Positions 1 through 7,735 of a stretch of 9,921 nt of DNA are shown here, piece by piece. The translations under genes and the position numbers were made by a program. The stretch is from Deltaproteobacteria bacterium (GTDB lineage: Bacteria > Desulfobacterota > Binatia > Binatales > Binataceae): NCBI GenBank assembly GCA_027403435.1, contig DAHZDR010000400.1, positions 1-9,921 on the forward strand. Direction: 5' to 3'. The notes under the pieces were generated by a model. That model worked only from the letters and a program-made list of their open reading frames with translations. It had not been told where the DNA came from and ran no database searches. The first letter of the stretch is position 1. Every line of letters starts with the position of its first letter.

Positions 1-2
1 TG

Positions 3-185
3 TTTCCGTTGGGCGGATGGCTGGCGTGGCCCTTTTATCGAGCCGGCCGCTACGACCATCCGGCGCTCCGCGCAATCCATCGCATGATGCGCTGGGATAT
101 CGCGCACGACTATGGCCGCGCTTCATATTGCATCATGCTAATCTTGCGCAAAACGTTGGCCGTCGCCCCGTCGGCATCTTCATGA
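3..185 (+). CDS. C-terminal fragment of an unidentified protein, cut by the left edge
   Basis: The frame starting at base 3 is open from the window edge to TGA at 183-185 and gives 60 residues with no start needed inside the window. I do not recognise the family. The peptide looks like real protein rather than a shadow: it is rich in Trp, Tyr, His and Asp (for example WLAWPFYRAGRYDHPALRAI, then MMRWDIAHDYG), has a basic amphipathic character, and ends in a small-residue tail. It stops ten bases before the end of the convergent dnaE, a normal tail-to-tail spacing. A competing plus-strand frame at 17-274 would run into dnaE and has poorer composition. The amino-terminal part, and with it any diagnostic motif, lies outside the window. 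Confidence 0.5.
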   Translation, partial: FPLGGWLAWPFYRAGRYDHPALRAIHRMMRWDIAHDYGRASYCIMLILRKTLAVAPSASS

Positions 186-195
186 GCGCCGCGCG

Positions 196-3100
196 TCAGC
201 GCAACACCACGGAGCCGGCGGCGATCAGTTCCTCGACTTCGGCGACGAACGCCTCGGTCGGCGCGACCCGGTAGCCGTCGCCGAGCAGAAAGACCGCCTC
301 GCGGCCGTCGTCGAAAGCCAGATGCAGATAGGTGATTGAGTTGCCGTTGTGGCGGCGCAGCAAATCCCGCAGCCGCTCCATCGCGCCGTTGGCGAGCCGT
401 TCGCGCGGCGCGTGAATCCGGACTTCGCGCACCGCGTCGGTCAGCGCGGCGCCGAGCGGACGCAATTCATCCAGGATGATCTGGGCGCGCTCGTCGTCAA
501 CGTCGAGCTTGCCTTTGGCGACGACCGGTTCGTCGCCCATGATTACCGCCTCGAACTTCTGATAGGTTTCCGGCCACGCGATACACTCGACCACGCCGTC
601 GCGGTCTTCGAGCGTCAGCGTAGCGTAACGCTTGCCGGACTTGTTGTTCTTGAGCTTGACCGCCTGAATCACGCCGGCGATCCGCACCTGGCTCTGATCC
701 GGCGCGGACGGCAAATCGGCGGTGGTGAGCTTGCCGATCCGGCGCAGCTCGCGATCGTACTTGTCCAGCGGATGGGCGGTGATATAGAAGCCGAGCGTCT
801 CCTTCTCGTACTTGAGCATCTCCTTTTGCGGCCAATCCGCCACCGGCTCGCGCGGGCGCGGGACCGGCGCCTCGACGCTCTTGCCGAACAATCCAATCTG
901 ATTGCGGGCGGCGTCGGTCTCGGCGCGCTGGGCGAGCTTGAGCGCGTCCTCGACGGTCGCGACCATCGCGGCGCGGCCGCCGCCGGCGAAGTCGAAGGCT
1001 CCGGCCTTGACCAGCGCCTCGAGCACGCGCCGGTTGACGATTTGCGTGCCGACGCGCGCGCAGAAATCCGGGACGCTGGCGAATTCCCCGGAGCGTTCGC
1101 GCACCGCGATAATTTCCTCGGCGGTCTTGGCGCCGACGCCGCGAATCGCGCCCAGGCCGAAGCGGATCGCCGCGTCCGAGACGGTGAACTTGACCCGGCT
1201 ATGGTTGACGTCGGGCGGCAGAATCGCGATCCGCATCTCGCGCAGCGCCGCGATATTCTTGTAGGTCTTGGCGGCGTCGTCCATGTCGAGCGACATCAGC
1301 GCCGCCATGAACTCGCGCGGATGATGCGCCTTGAGATAGGCGGTGGTGTAGGTGGTGAGCGCGTAGGCGGCGGCGTGCGAGCGATTGAAGCCGTAGGAGG
1401 CGAAGGTCTGAATCTTCTCGAAGATCGCTTCCGCCAGCGCCTTGGCGACGCCGTTTTTCACCGCGCCGCCGACGAAGCGCTCGCGCTCGCGCTCCATCAC
1501 GGCCAGCTGCTTCTTGCCCATCGCGGCGCGCAGGATATCCGCTTCCTCGAGCGTGTAGCCGGCCAAGGCCTGCGCCGCGCGCATCACCTGTTCCTGGTAG
1601 ATGATCACGCCGTAGGTGTCGCGCAGCACGGGTTCGAGCAGCGGATGGTCGTATTCGACCGGCTCCTTGCCGTGCTTGCGATGGATAAACGGATCGACCA
1701 TGCCGGCGTCGAGCGTGCCCGGCCGGAACAGCGAAATCGCCGCGATCACGTCCTCGAAGCATGACGGCTTAAGCTCGGTCAGAAAGCGGCGCATCCCCGA
1801 ACCTTCCATCTGGAACACGCCGACGGTGTCGCCGCGCGCGAGCAGGCGGTAGCTTTCGGGATCGTCGAGCCTGAGCCGGTTGAGGTCGGGCGGCGCGGCG
1901 CCGCTCTGGCGAATCAGCTCGAGCGCGTTGGCGATCAGCGTCAGGTTCTTGAGCGCGAGGAAGTCGAACTTGATCAGCCCGATTTCCTCGACGCCCTTCA
2001 TCGAATACTGCGTGATCGAAACCGCGTCGTCGGACTTTTCCTTATCGGCGTAGAGCGGCGCGAGGTCGGTCAGCGGCAGGTCCGAAATCACCACGCCGGC
2101 GGCATGGCGCGAGGCGTGGCGCAACAGCCCTTCGAGCTTGAACGCGTAGTCGAACAGCTCGGGAAATTTCTCGCGCTCGGCCTTGAGCCGCGGCTCCATT
2201 TCGAGCGCGTCCTTGAGCGGAAAATCGCGGCCCTGCTTGGGCGCCGGATAGAGTTTGACGATCCGATCGGTTTCGGCGAACGACAAGCCCAGCACGCGGC
2301 CGACGTCGCGAATCGCCTGCTTGCCCTTGATCGTGCCGAACGTGATGATCTGCGCGACCCGATCGTCGCCGTACTTGCGGCGCACGTAGCCGATCACTTC
2401 GTCGCGCCGCTCGAAGCAGAAATCGACGTCGATATCCGGCATCGAGCGCCGTCCCGGATTCAGCCAGCGCTCGAACAGCAGCTTGTGCTCGATCGGATCG
2501 ACCTCGGTGATCCGCAGCGCGTAGGAAACCAGGCTGCCGACCACCGAGCCGCGGCCGGGGCCGACCGGGATGCCCAGCGAGCGCGCGTGGCCGATAAAGT
2601 CGGCGACGATCAGCAGGTACCCGGAAAACCCCATCTCGCGGATTACCGGCAATTCGCGATCGAGCCGTTCATGATACGGCGTCTCGTCAAAATCGCCGCG
2701 GCGCGCGTGGAACTCCGTGAGGCGATCGGCCAGGCCCGCGCGCACGCGCGCTTCGAGCAGCGCGGCCAGCTCCGCCTCGGTCAGGTCCTCCACGCGCCCG
2801 GGCGGACGATAGATCGGGAAATGGAATTTGCCGGATTCGAATTCGAAATCGACCCGCTCGGCGATCGCGACGCTGTTGCGAATCGCCTCCGAATCCGCGC
2901 CAAAGGCGGCCGCCATCTCCGCCGGAGTCTTGACGTAAAGCTCGTCGGTGTCGAAACGCCAGCGGGTCTCGTCGGCCAGCGTCTTGCCGGTCTGGATACA
3001 GAGCAGGACTTCGTGGGCCTTGGCGTCCTCGCGATGCAAATAATGGCAATCGTTGGTCGCGACCAGCGGCAAGCCCAGCTCGCGGCCGATTTCGCGCAGC

Positions 3101-3672
3101 GCGTCGTTGAACGGGCCGTGCAGGCGGTTATCCTGCAATTCGAGATAGAAGCGGCCGGGAAACGCCCGCGCGTACCATGCGGCGGCCTCACGCGCGCGAT
3201 CCATCCGATTGGCGCGCAGGGCGCGCGCGATTTCGCCGGACAGGCATCCGGAGAGAACGATCAATCCTTCGGAGTTTTCGGCGAGAATTTCCTTGTCGAT
3301 ACGCGGTTTGTAGTACAGCCCCTCTTTGTAGGCCGCCGTCAGCAGGCGGCACAGGTTGCGATATCCGGCGCGGTTCTGCGCGAGCAGAATCAGGTGGAAA
3401 TTGCCGCCCGCCTCGAAGTCGTCGCCGCGCGCGGCCTGCGAACGATCGGTGCGCTTGCCGGGCGCGAGATAGGCCTCGCAGCCGATTATCGGCTTGATTC
3501 CGGCGGCGCGGGCCTTGGCGAAAAACTCGACCGCGCCGAACATGTTGCCGTGGTCGGTGATCGCCAGCGCGGGCATCCCGGAACGTTTGGCGTGCTCGAT
3601 CAGCGGGCCGATTTTGTTGGCGCCGTCGAGCAGGCTGTACTGCGTATGGACATGCAGATGGACGAAACTCAT
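196..3672 (-). CDS. dnaE: DNA polymerase III subunit alpha (DnaE)
   Basis: This is the catalytic subunit of the replicative DNA polymerase III holoenzyme, 1158 residues, the usual length for DnaE1. Domains in order are: an N-terminal PHP domain (about 1-280) starting HLHVHTQYSLLDG; the palm and fingers with the GPGRGS signature at 371-376, the catalytic aspartate motif PDIDVDF at 412-418 and the third aspartate in IKFDFL (Asp570); a helix-hairpin-helix segment at about 839-858; a probable beta-clamp binding motif QIGLF at 925-929; and an OB fold at about 996-1037. The ATG at 3672 is supported by alignment of the N-terminus with the family and by GGGAGGAT at 3691-3684, 11-13 bases upstream. 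It lies after a terminator that ends the rplY unit, so it probably has its own promoter. The PHP metal ligands appear intact, unlike E. coli DnaE. Confidence 0.98.
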   Translation of the reverse strand: MSFVHLHVHTQYSLLDGANKIGPLIEHAKRSGMPALAITDHGNMFGAVEFFAKARAAGIKPIIGCEAYLAPGKRTDRSQAARGDDFEAGGNFHLILLAQNRAGYRNLCRLLTAAYKEGLYYKPRIDKEILAENSEGLIVLSGCLSGEIARALRANRMDRAREAAAWYARAFPGRFYLELQDNRLHGPFNDALREIGRELGLPLVATNDCHYLHREDAKAHEVLLCIQTGKTLADETRWRFDTDELYVKTPAEMAAAFGADSEAIRNSVAIAERVDFEFESGKFHFPIYRPPGRVEDLTEAELAALLEARVRAGLADRLTEFHARRGDFDETPYHERLDRELPVIREMGFSGYLLIVADFIGHARSLGIPVGPGRGSVVGSLVSYALRITEVDPIEHKLLFERWLNPGRRSMPDIDVDFCFERRDEVIGYVRRKYGDDRVAQIITFGTIKGKQAIRDVGRVLGLSFAETDRIVKLYPAPKQGRDFPLKDALEMEPRLKAEREKFPELFDYAFKLEGLLRHASRHAAGVVISDLPLTDLAPLYADKEKSDDAVSITQYSMKGVEEIGLIKFDFLALKNLTLIANALELIRQSGAAPPDLNRLRLDDPESYRLLARGDTVGVFQMEGSGMRRFLTELKPSCFEDVIAAISLFRPGTLDAGMVDPFIHRKHGKEPVEYDHPLLEPVLRDTYGVIIYQEQVMRAAQALAGYTLEEADILRAAMGKKQLAVMERERERFVGGAVKNGVAKALAEAIFEKIQTFASYGFNRSHAAAYALTTYTTAYLKAHHPREFMAALMSLDMDDAAKTYKNIAALREMRIAILPPDVNHSRVKFTVSDAAIRFGLGAIRGVGAKTAEEIIAVRERSGEFASVPDFCARVGTQIVNRRVLEALVKAGAFDFAGGGRAAMVATVEDALKLAQRAETDAARNQIGLFGKSVEAPVPRPREPVADWPQKEMLKYEKETLGFYITAHPLDKYDRELRRIGKLTTADLPSAPDQSQVRIAGVIQAVKLKNNKSGKRYATLTLEDRDGVVECIAWPETYQKFEAVIMGDEPVVAKGKLDVDDERAQIILDELRPLGAALTDAVREVRIHAPRERLANGAMERLRDLLRRHNGNSITYLHLAFDDGREAVFLLGDGYRVAPTEAFVAEVEELIAAGSVVLR

Positions 3673-3735
3673 CGCGAAAACCGATCCTCCCGCGGACTGC
3701 CGATCCGGGCCGCCGCGGCGACCCGCGCGCTCGAA

Positions 3736-3741
3736 ATTATA
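3736..3741 (-). promoter_or_regulatory. Candidate -10 box for dnaE
   Basis: Read on the minus strand this is a perfect TATAAT in otherwise very GC-rich DNA, 63 bases upstream of the dnaE start, which implies an untranslated leader of roughly 55 bases. No good -35 hexamer is present at the expected spacing, so the call rests on the -10 box and its position between the upstream terminator and dnaE. A 7-bp inverted repeat (3742-3759) abuts it. Confidence 0.4.
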
Positions 3742-3759
3742 GCGCGCCGGCGGGCGCGC
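3742..3759. repeat. Inverted repeat abutting the candidate dnaE -10 box
   Basis: The arms GCGCGCC (3742-3748) and GGCGCGC (3753-3759) are perfectly complementary around a 4-base spacer. The repeat fills the spacer region just upstream of the TATAAT on the minus strand, where an operator could sit. Low-complexity GC sequence produces such repeats by chance, so a regulatory role is only a possibility. Confidence 0.3.
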
Positions 3760-3874
3760 CGGAGCGGGCGCAGGCGAGGCCTTTGCACAGGCGGGGAAAT
3801 CCGCCCACAGGCGCGGGGTTAAGTGACGGGCGGCTGTGGATTTTTCCGCGCGCGGCCGCGGCTTTCAGGGGCGG

Positions 3875-3911
3875 AAAAAGTCGCGCGCCGGAGCGGAAAC
3901 TCCGGCGCGCG
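3875..3911 (-). terminator. Intrinsic terminator after rplY
   Basis: On the minus strand, 47 bases after the rplY stop, a perfect 12-bp GC-rich stem (3911-3900 pairing with 3893-3882) with a six-base loop TTTCCG is followed after two bases (GA-C context) by a run of five T (3879-3875). This is the classic Rho-independent layout and marks the end of the tRNA-Gln-prs-rplY unit, separating it from dnaE. The sequence between here and the dnaE start shows no gene. Confidence 0.8.
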
Positions 3912-3957
3912 CCAAGCGCGGCGGCGCCAACGGACGCGCGGTCCGGATCGGCGCGCG

Positions 3958-4665
3958 TCAGCCCTTCTTGCCGCCGGTCTCCTTGGCGGGAGCGGCTTCG
4001 GCGGCCTTGTCGCCGGCCTTCTCGCCCGCGGCGGGAGCGGCCGCGGCGGCGCCTTCGGCGACGGCGCCTTCGACCGGCGCGGCCGCGGCGACGGGGGCCT
4101 CGGCGACGGTCGGCGGCAGCACCGTCACGACCGGAAAGTCGGTGTCGAAGATCGGCCGCACGTTGCCGGCGAAAGTCAGCGACGCGATATGCAGCACGTC
4201 ATGAATCTTGAGCGGCGTAACGTCAACGTCGATCGCCTCGGGAATCTCGAGCGGCAGGCATTCGACCTGGACCTCGCGTTCGAGCGGCGACAGGATTCCG
4301 CCGTCGGCGATTCCGGCCGCGCGGCCGACGAAGCGCAGCGGGACCGCGAGGCGCAGGGGCTTGTGCAGATCGACCTCGTAAAAATCGGCATGGAGGATTT
4401 TCCCCGCGACCGGCGTCTTCTGCACTTCCTTGAGAATGACGTGCTTGTCGTTCAATTCGGACGACGCCGACTTGAGCCGCAGGATCCGCTGGCGCGAGCC
4501 GCCCGAGACCCGCGCATTGAGTTCGGCGGCGCCGACGGCGACGGCGGTGGTGGCGCTATTGTTGCCGTAAATCACCGCCGGAATCTTGCCCTCCCGGCGG
4601 ATTCGGTTAACGAGGCCCTTGGGCCGCGTCTGCCTGATTTCACATCCCAGTTCGACGGTTTCCAT
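3958..4665 (-). CDS. rplY: 50S ribosomal protein L25, long CTC/TL5 form
   Basis: L25 binds 5S rRNA in the central protuberance of the large ribosomal subunit; the two-domain form is often annotated as general stress protein Ctc. Residues 1-95 match the 5S-binding beta-barrel domain, with RREGKIPAVIYG near 23-34 and HADFYEV at 92-98. Residues 100-185 match the TL5/CTC C-terminal domain (VPLRFVGRAAGIADGG, LPLEIPEAIDVDV). The last 50 or so residues are a low-complexity Ala/Glu/Lys/Pro tail, probably disordered. I chose the ATG at 4665, giving 235 residues, because GAGGA at 4675-4671 is five bases upstream of it; an in-frame TTG one codon earlier is too close to that site. The gene starts 48 bases after prs ends and is very likely cotranscribed with it. 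Confidence 0.95.
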   Translation of the reverse strand: METVELGCEIRQTRPKGLVNRIRREGKIPAVIYGNNSATTAVAVGAAELNARVSGGSRQRILRLKSASSELNDKHVILKEVQKTPVAGKILHADFYEVDLHKPLRLAVPLRFVGRAAGIADGGILSPLEREVQVECLPLEIPEAIDVDVTPLKIHDVLHIASLTFAGNVRPIFDTDFPVVTVLPPTVAEAPVAAAAPVEGAVAEGAAAAAPAAGEKAGDKAAEAAPAKETGGKKG

Positions 4666-4670
4666 CAATA

Positions 4671-4675
4671 TCCTC
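4671..4675 (-). promoter_or_regulatory. Ribosome binding site of rplY, decides the start
   Basis: GAGGA on the minus strand lies five bases before the ATG at 4665 and only two bases before the in-frame TTG at 4668, which favours the ATG as the translation start. Confidence 0.6.
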
Positions 4676-4713
4676 GCGCCGATCGCCGCCCCCGCGGCAA
4701 GCTCCCGCGGTTC

Positions 4714-5673
<960 letters not shown>

Positions 5674-5791
5674 CTGAGTCGTCGCTTCCCTCGCCCGTCC
5701 GCTTATGCTTGCGCCGCCGGCCGCGGATGGCCGGCGCCACGCCAGTCGAAATTCCACTCGCGCCCGCCTGTGGCGCCACGGGGGCGGCGGA

Positions 5792-5867
5792 TGGCTGGGC
5801 GGGAAGGACTCGAACCTTCGAATGCCAGGTCCAAAGCCTGGTGCCTTACCAGCTTGGCGACCGCCCA
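5792..5867 (-). tRNA. tRNA-Gln (anticodon TTG)
   Basis: A full 76-base cloverleaf including an encoded CCA end (5794-5792) is visible. The 7-bp acceptor stem pairs TGGGCGG (5867-5861) with CCGCCCA (5802-5796), the discriminator is G at 5795, the anticodon stem CCAGG/CCTGG holds the loop CTTTGGA with anticodon TTG at 5834-5832, and the T loop reads GGTTCGAGTCC. It lies 118 bases upstream of prs in the same orientation, so it must be processed out of a mixed tRNA-mRNA transcript if the two share a promoter. Confidence 0.97.
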
Positions 5868-5926
5868 GCGAATTTGCGACGGTCCGGCGATCGCCGCCCC
5901 GGCCCATCACCCGAACCGCAAACGCA

Positions 5927-5959
5927 CGCCGCCCGCCAAAATCCGTCTGGCGGGCAGCG
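5927..5959 (-). other. Hairpin in the ispE to tRNA-Gln spacer
   Basis: An 8-bp perfect stem, GCCCGCCA (5931-5938) with TGGCGGGC (5948-5955), around a 9-base loop is extended by 3 bp after one mismatch. There is no T run after it on either strand, so it is not a clear intrinsic terminator. It lies just downstream of the candidate -10 box and so would be at the 5' end of the tRNA-Gln leader, or in the 3' trailer of ispE. Confidence 0.4.
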
Positions 5960-5964
5960 GCGTG

Positions 5965-5973
5965 AGTATAGCA
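5965..5973 (-). promoter_or_regulatory. Candidate extended -10 promoter for tRNA-Gln-prs-rplY
   Basis: On the minus strand the sequence TGCTATACT combines a TGn extension with a five-of-six -10 hexamer, about 100 bases upstream of the tRNA-Gln gene. No good -35 hexamer is seen 16-18 bases further upstream, which is tolerated by extended -10 promoters. It would start transcription near 5958. The remainder of the 263-bp spacer 5868-6130 holds no gene that I can support. Confidence 0.4.
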
Positions 5974-6130
5974 CCAATCGCTCGGCGCGGCGCGACCATG
6001 CGAGCGTCCGGCGTCAAGCCTGCCCACGCGGCACAATACGTCCGAAAGATGTAACCGCCGATGATATTTTCCGCTCCCGCGACTGTCAATCGGCGCCGCC
6101 AGCCAGCTCTTCGGGCGGCCTCCGCGCGGC

Positions 6131-7015
6131 TCAGGGACGCCAGAGCGTCGCCGCGAAGACCCGCAAGGCCGGCTCGCGCCGGCGCAGTTCGTCAGCCGCC
6201 GCGGCGGACTCCGCGAACGAACGGAAAATGCCGAAAACTCCCGCGCCGCTGCCGGTCATCGCGGCGGCGCGGGCGCCGAGCGCTTCGAGCAGCGCTTTGA
6301 TCCGGCCGATTTCCGGCCAGCGGGCGATCGCCGGCCGCGCCAGATCGTTGACCAGCAGTTCCGGCCGATAGTCGCCCGCCAGCAGCGCCGCGACGTCGGC
6401 TTCCGGCGCCGGACCGCTCCAATCCGCCGGTTTCAGCTCGCGATAGACGATCGCCGTCGGCGCCGCGATTGGCGGCACGGCCAGCACTATCGGCGGCGCG
6501 GGCGGCGGCGCCACAGGCGTGATGCGCTCGCCGATTCCGCCGACCCGCGCCGGCGCCGGATCGAGAAAGAACGGCACGTCCGCGCCGAGCGCCGCCGCCG
6601 TCCGGACCATCCGTGCCGAGGCCAGCGGGCTGGGCGAAACGCCCGCCGTCCGCGCCATCGCCGCGAGCATCCGCAGCGCCGCGCCGGCGTCGCTCGACCC
6701 GCCGCCAAGTCCGGCGCCGGCCGGAATCGTTTTGTGCAACTCGATGACGAGTTCGCGGTCGAAACCGAATTCGGCGACGAACGCGGCCGCCGCTCGCACG
6801 GCAAGATTGCGCTGATCGGCCGGCGACTCGCCGAGACTGCCGCGCAGCGACACGGCGCCGGGCCGGCCATCCCGCGCCTCAAGCGCCATTCGGTCGCCGA
6901 TCGTGATCGGAATGAAGAGCGAATCGAGTTCGTGATAACCGTCGGCGCGGCGGCCGATGACGCGCAGGAACAGATTAATCTTCGCGGGCGTGAACGTGCT
7001 GAGCAGCTTGACCAT
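6131..7015 (-). CDS. ispE: 4-diphosphocytidyl-2-C-methyl-D-erythritol kinase (IspE)
   Basis: IspE phosphorylates the 2-hydroxyl of CDP-methylerythritol with ATP, the fourth step of the MEP pathway to isoprenoid precursors, in the cytosol. It is a GHMP-family kinase of normal length (294 residues). Motifs are TPAKINLFLRV at 9-19 with the conserved substrate-site Lys12, RADGYHELDSLF at 23-34, the glycine-rich ATP loop PAGAGLGGGSSDAGA at 98-112, ALGADVPFF at 142-150 with the catalytic Asp146, and the C-terminal GHMP loop MTGSGAGVFG at 253-262. The ATG at 7015 is the only good start before the PAKINL motif, although no clear Shine-Dalgarno sequence precedes it. It begins 39 bases after the small membrane-protein gene and is followed by tRNA-Gln, prs and rplY in the same orientation. 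Confidence 0.97.
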   Translation of the reverse strand: MVKLLSTFTPAKINLFLRVIGRRADGYHELDSLFIPITIGDRMALEARDGRPGAVSLRGSLGESPADQRNLAVRAAAAFVAEFGFDRELVIELHKTIPAGAGLGGGSSDAGAALRMLAAMARTAGVSPSPLASARMVRTAAALGADVPFFLDPAPARVGGIGERITPVAPPPAPPIVLAVPPIAAPTAIVYRELKPADWSGPAPEADVAALLAGDYRPELLVNDLARPAIARWPEIGRIKALLEALGARAAAMTGSGAGVFGIFRSFAESAAAADELRRREPALRVFAATLWRP

Positions 7016-7054
7016 CGCGGCGGCGGCCGATCCAATCAGTTGACGGAAAAGACG

Positions 7055-7468
7055 CTATGGCGAGGCGCGCCGCGCGCGTTCATAAGCCTGTAGCGCGTCG
7101 TTGCGGATTAGCCCAATAAAACCTAATAAAGTAAGCGCGACGCCAATTACGACCAGAACCCGCCCGGTCAGGAACGTCGCGTGATAGAAGTCCATCCGGG
7201 CGCTCGCATAGGAAACCCGGCTTTGCGCGCGATTGAACGGTTCGAGCACGGCGGCGTCGGCGTCAGCCGCGTTGAGTTCGTCAAAGGCGCGATTGACGGC
7301 TTCGGACGCGGCGGTCGGCGGATGCGCCTGCGCGGCGATAATCGCTTCGTATTCCTGGGTTCTCTGCCAACCGACGATCCAGTTGCCAACCCCCAGGACG
7401 ATCAGCGCCACGCCGAACAATATGCGCCAGTCGCGGTAGATATCGGGCGGTTTCATAGGCGGCGTCAT
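7055..7468 (-). CDS. Small two-helix membrane protein of unknown function
   Basis: I do not recognise a family for this 137-residue protein. It has two hydrophobic segments, about 16-34 (ILFGVALIVLGVGNWIVGW) and about 99-121 (the LVVIGVALTLLGFIGLI region), separated by a polar, Ala/Glu/Asp-rich stretch of about 65 residues that looks helical. The short basic ends (RDWR before helix 1; RARRASP at the C-terminus) suggest both termini are cytoplasmic and the middle is outside. The start at 7468 is the first ATG; a second in-frame ATG lies at 7456, and neither has a clear ribosome binding site. It precedes ispE by 39 bases in the same direction and may share its transcript, but nothing in it points to isoprenoid metabolism. 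Confidence 0.7.
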   Translation of the reverse strand: MTPPMKPPDIYRDWRILFGVALIVLGVGNWIVGWQRTQEYEAIIAAQAHPPTAASEAVNRAFDELNAADADAAVLEPFNRAQSRVSYASARMDFYHATFLTGRVLVVIGVALTLLGFIGLIRNDALQAYERARRASP

Positions 7469-7735
7469 CTAGGTTAGGCGCCGCGGCCGGCGAACACAAC
7501 GCATCCGGCGCGGCGGACAGGCGCGCGGCGGTGATTGCCCGATCGCAAAGCCGGCGGCTATCATGAACTTGTGGATGAACGCTCGCCGACGCTGCCGCGC
7601 GCGGCCGGAGCGACCATCGCGTGACGCGCTATCTTGCGCACACTGTCGCCCAGCCGAATCCTCACGCGGGCCGATGGTCTTTTGCGGCAAAAACCACCAG
7701 GACGACGACCGGCGCGCGCGGCCGACGAAAACTTG
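7469..7735. other. Divergent intergenic region
   Basis: This 267-bp gap lies between the minus-strand membrane-protein gene and plus-strand meaB and should hold a promoter for each direction. I see no hexamer pair good enough to call and no tRNA or terminator hairpin. The meaB frame is open back to a TTG at 7634, but the added 34 residues are basic and low in complexity and do not resemble the family. Confidence 0.4.

Noticed and set aside
17..274. 85-codon plus-strand frame at the left edge
   Set aside because: It overlaps the end of dnaE and is less protein-like than the frame from base 3, which stops neatly before dnaE.
349..1764. 471-codon open frame on the plus strand opposite dnaE
   Set aside because: It lies wholly inside dnaE, has Arg/Ala/Gly/Leu-biased shadow composition and no recognisable domain. 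Long antisense frames are expected opposite GC-rich codon usage.
2104..3822. 572-codon open frame on the plus strand opposite the N-terminal half of dnaE
   Set aside because: It is an antisense shadow of dnaE with no domain and no ribosome binding site; the dnaE reading is certain.
3835..3843. DnaA-box-like TGTGGATTT near dnaE
   Set aside because: It matches seven of nine bases of the consensus complement and stands alone, with no cluster, AT-rich unwinding region or dnaA/dnaN neighbours, so an origin is not supported.
5709..6371. Plus-strand frame of 220 codons over the tRNA-Gln spacer and the end of ispE
   Set aside because: Its start reads through the complement of tRNA-Gln and the rest is Arg/Ser/Ala shadow of ispE.
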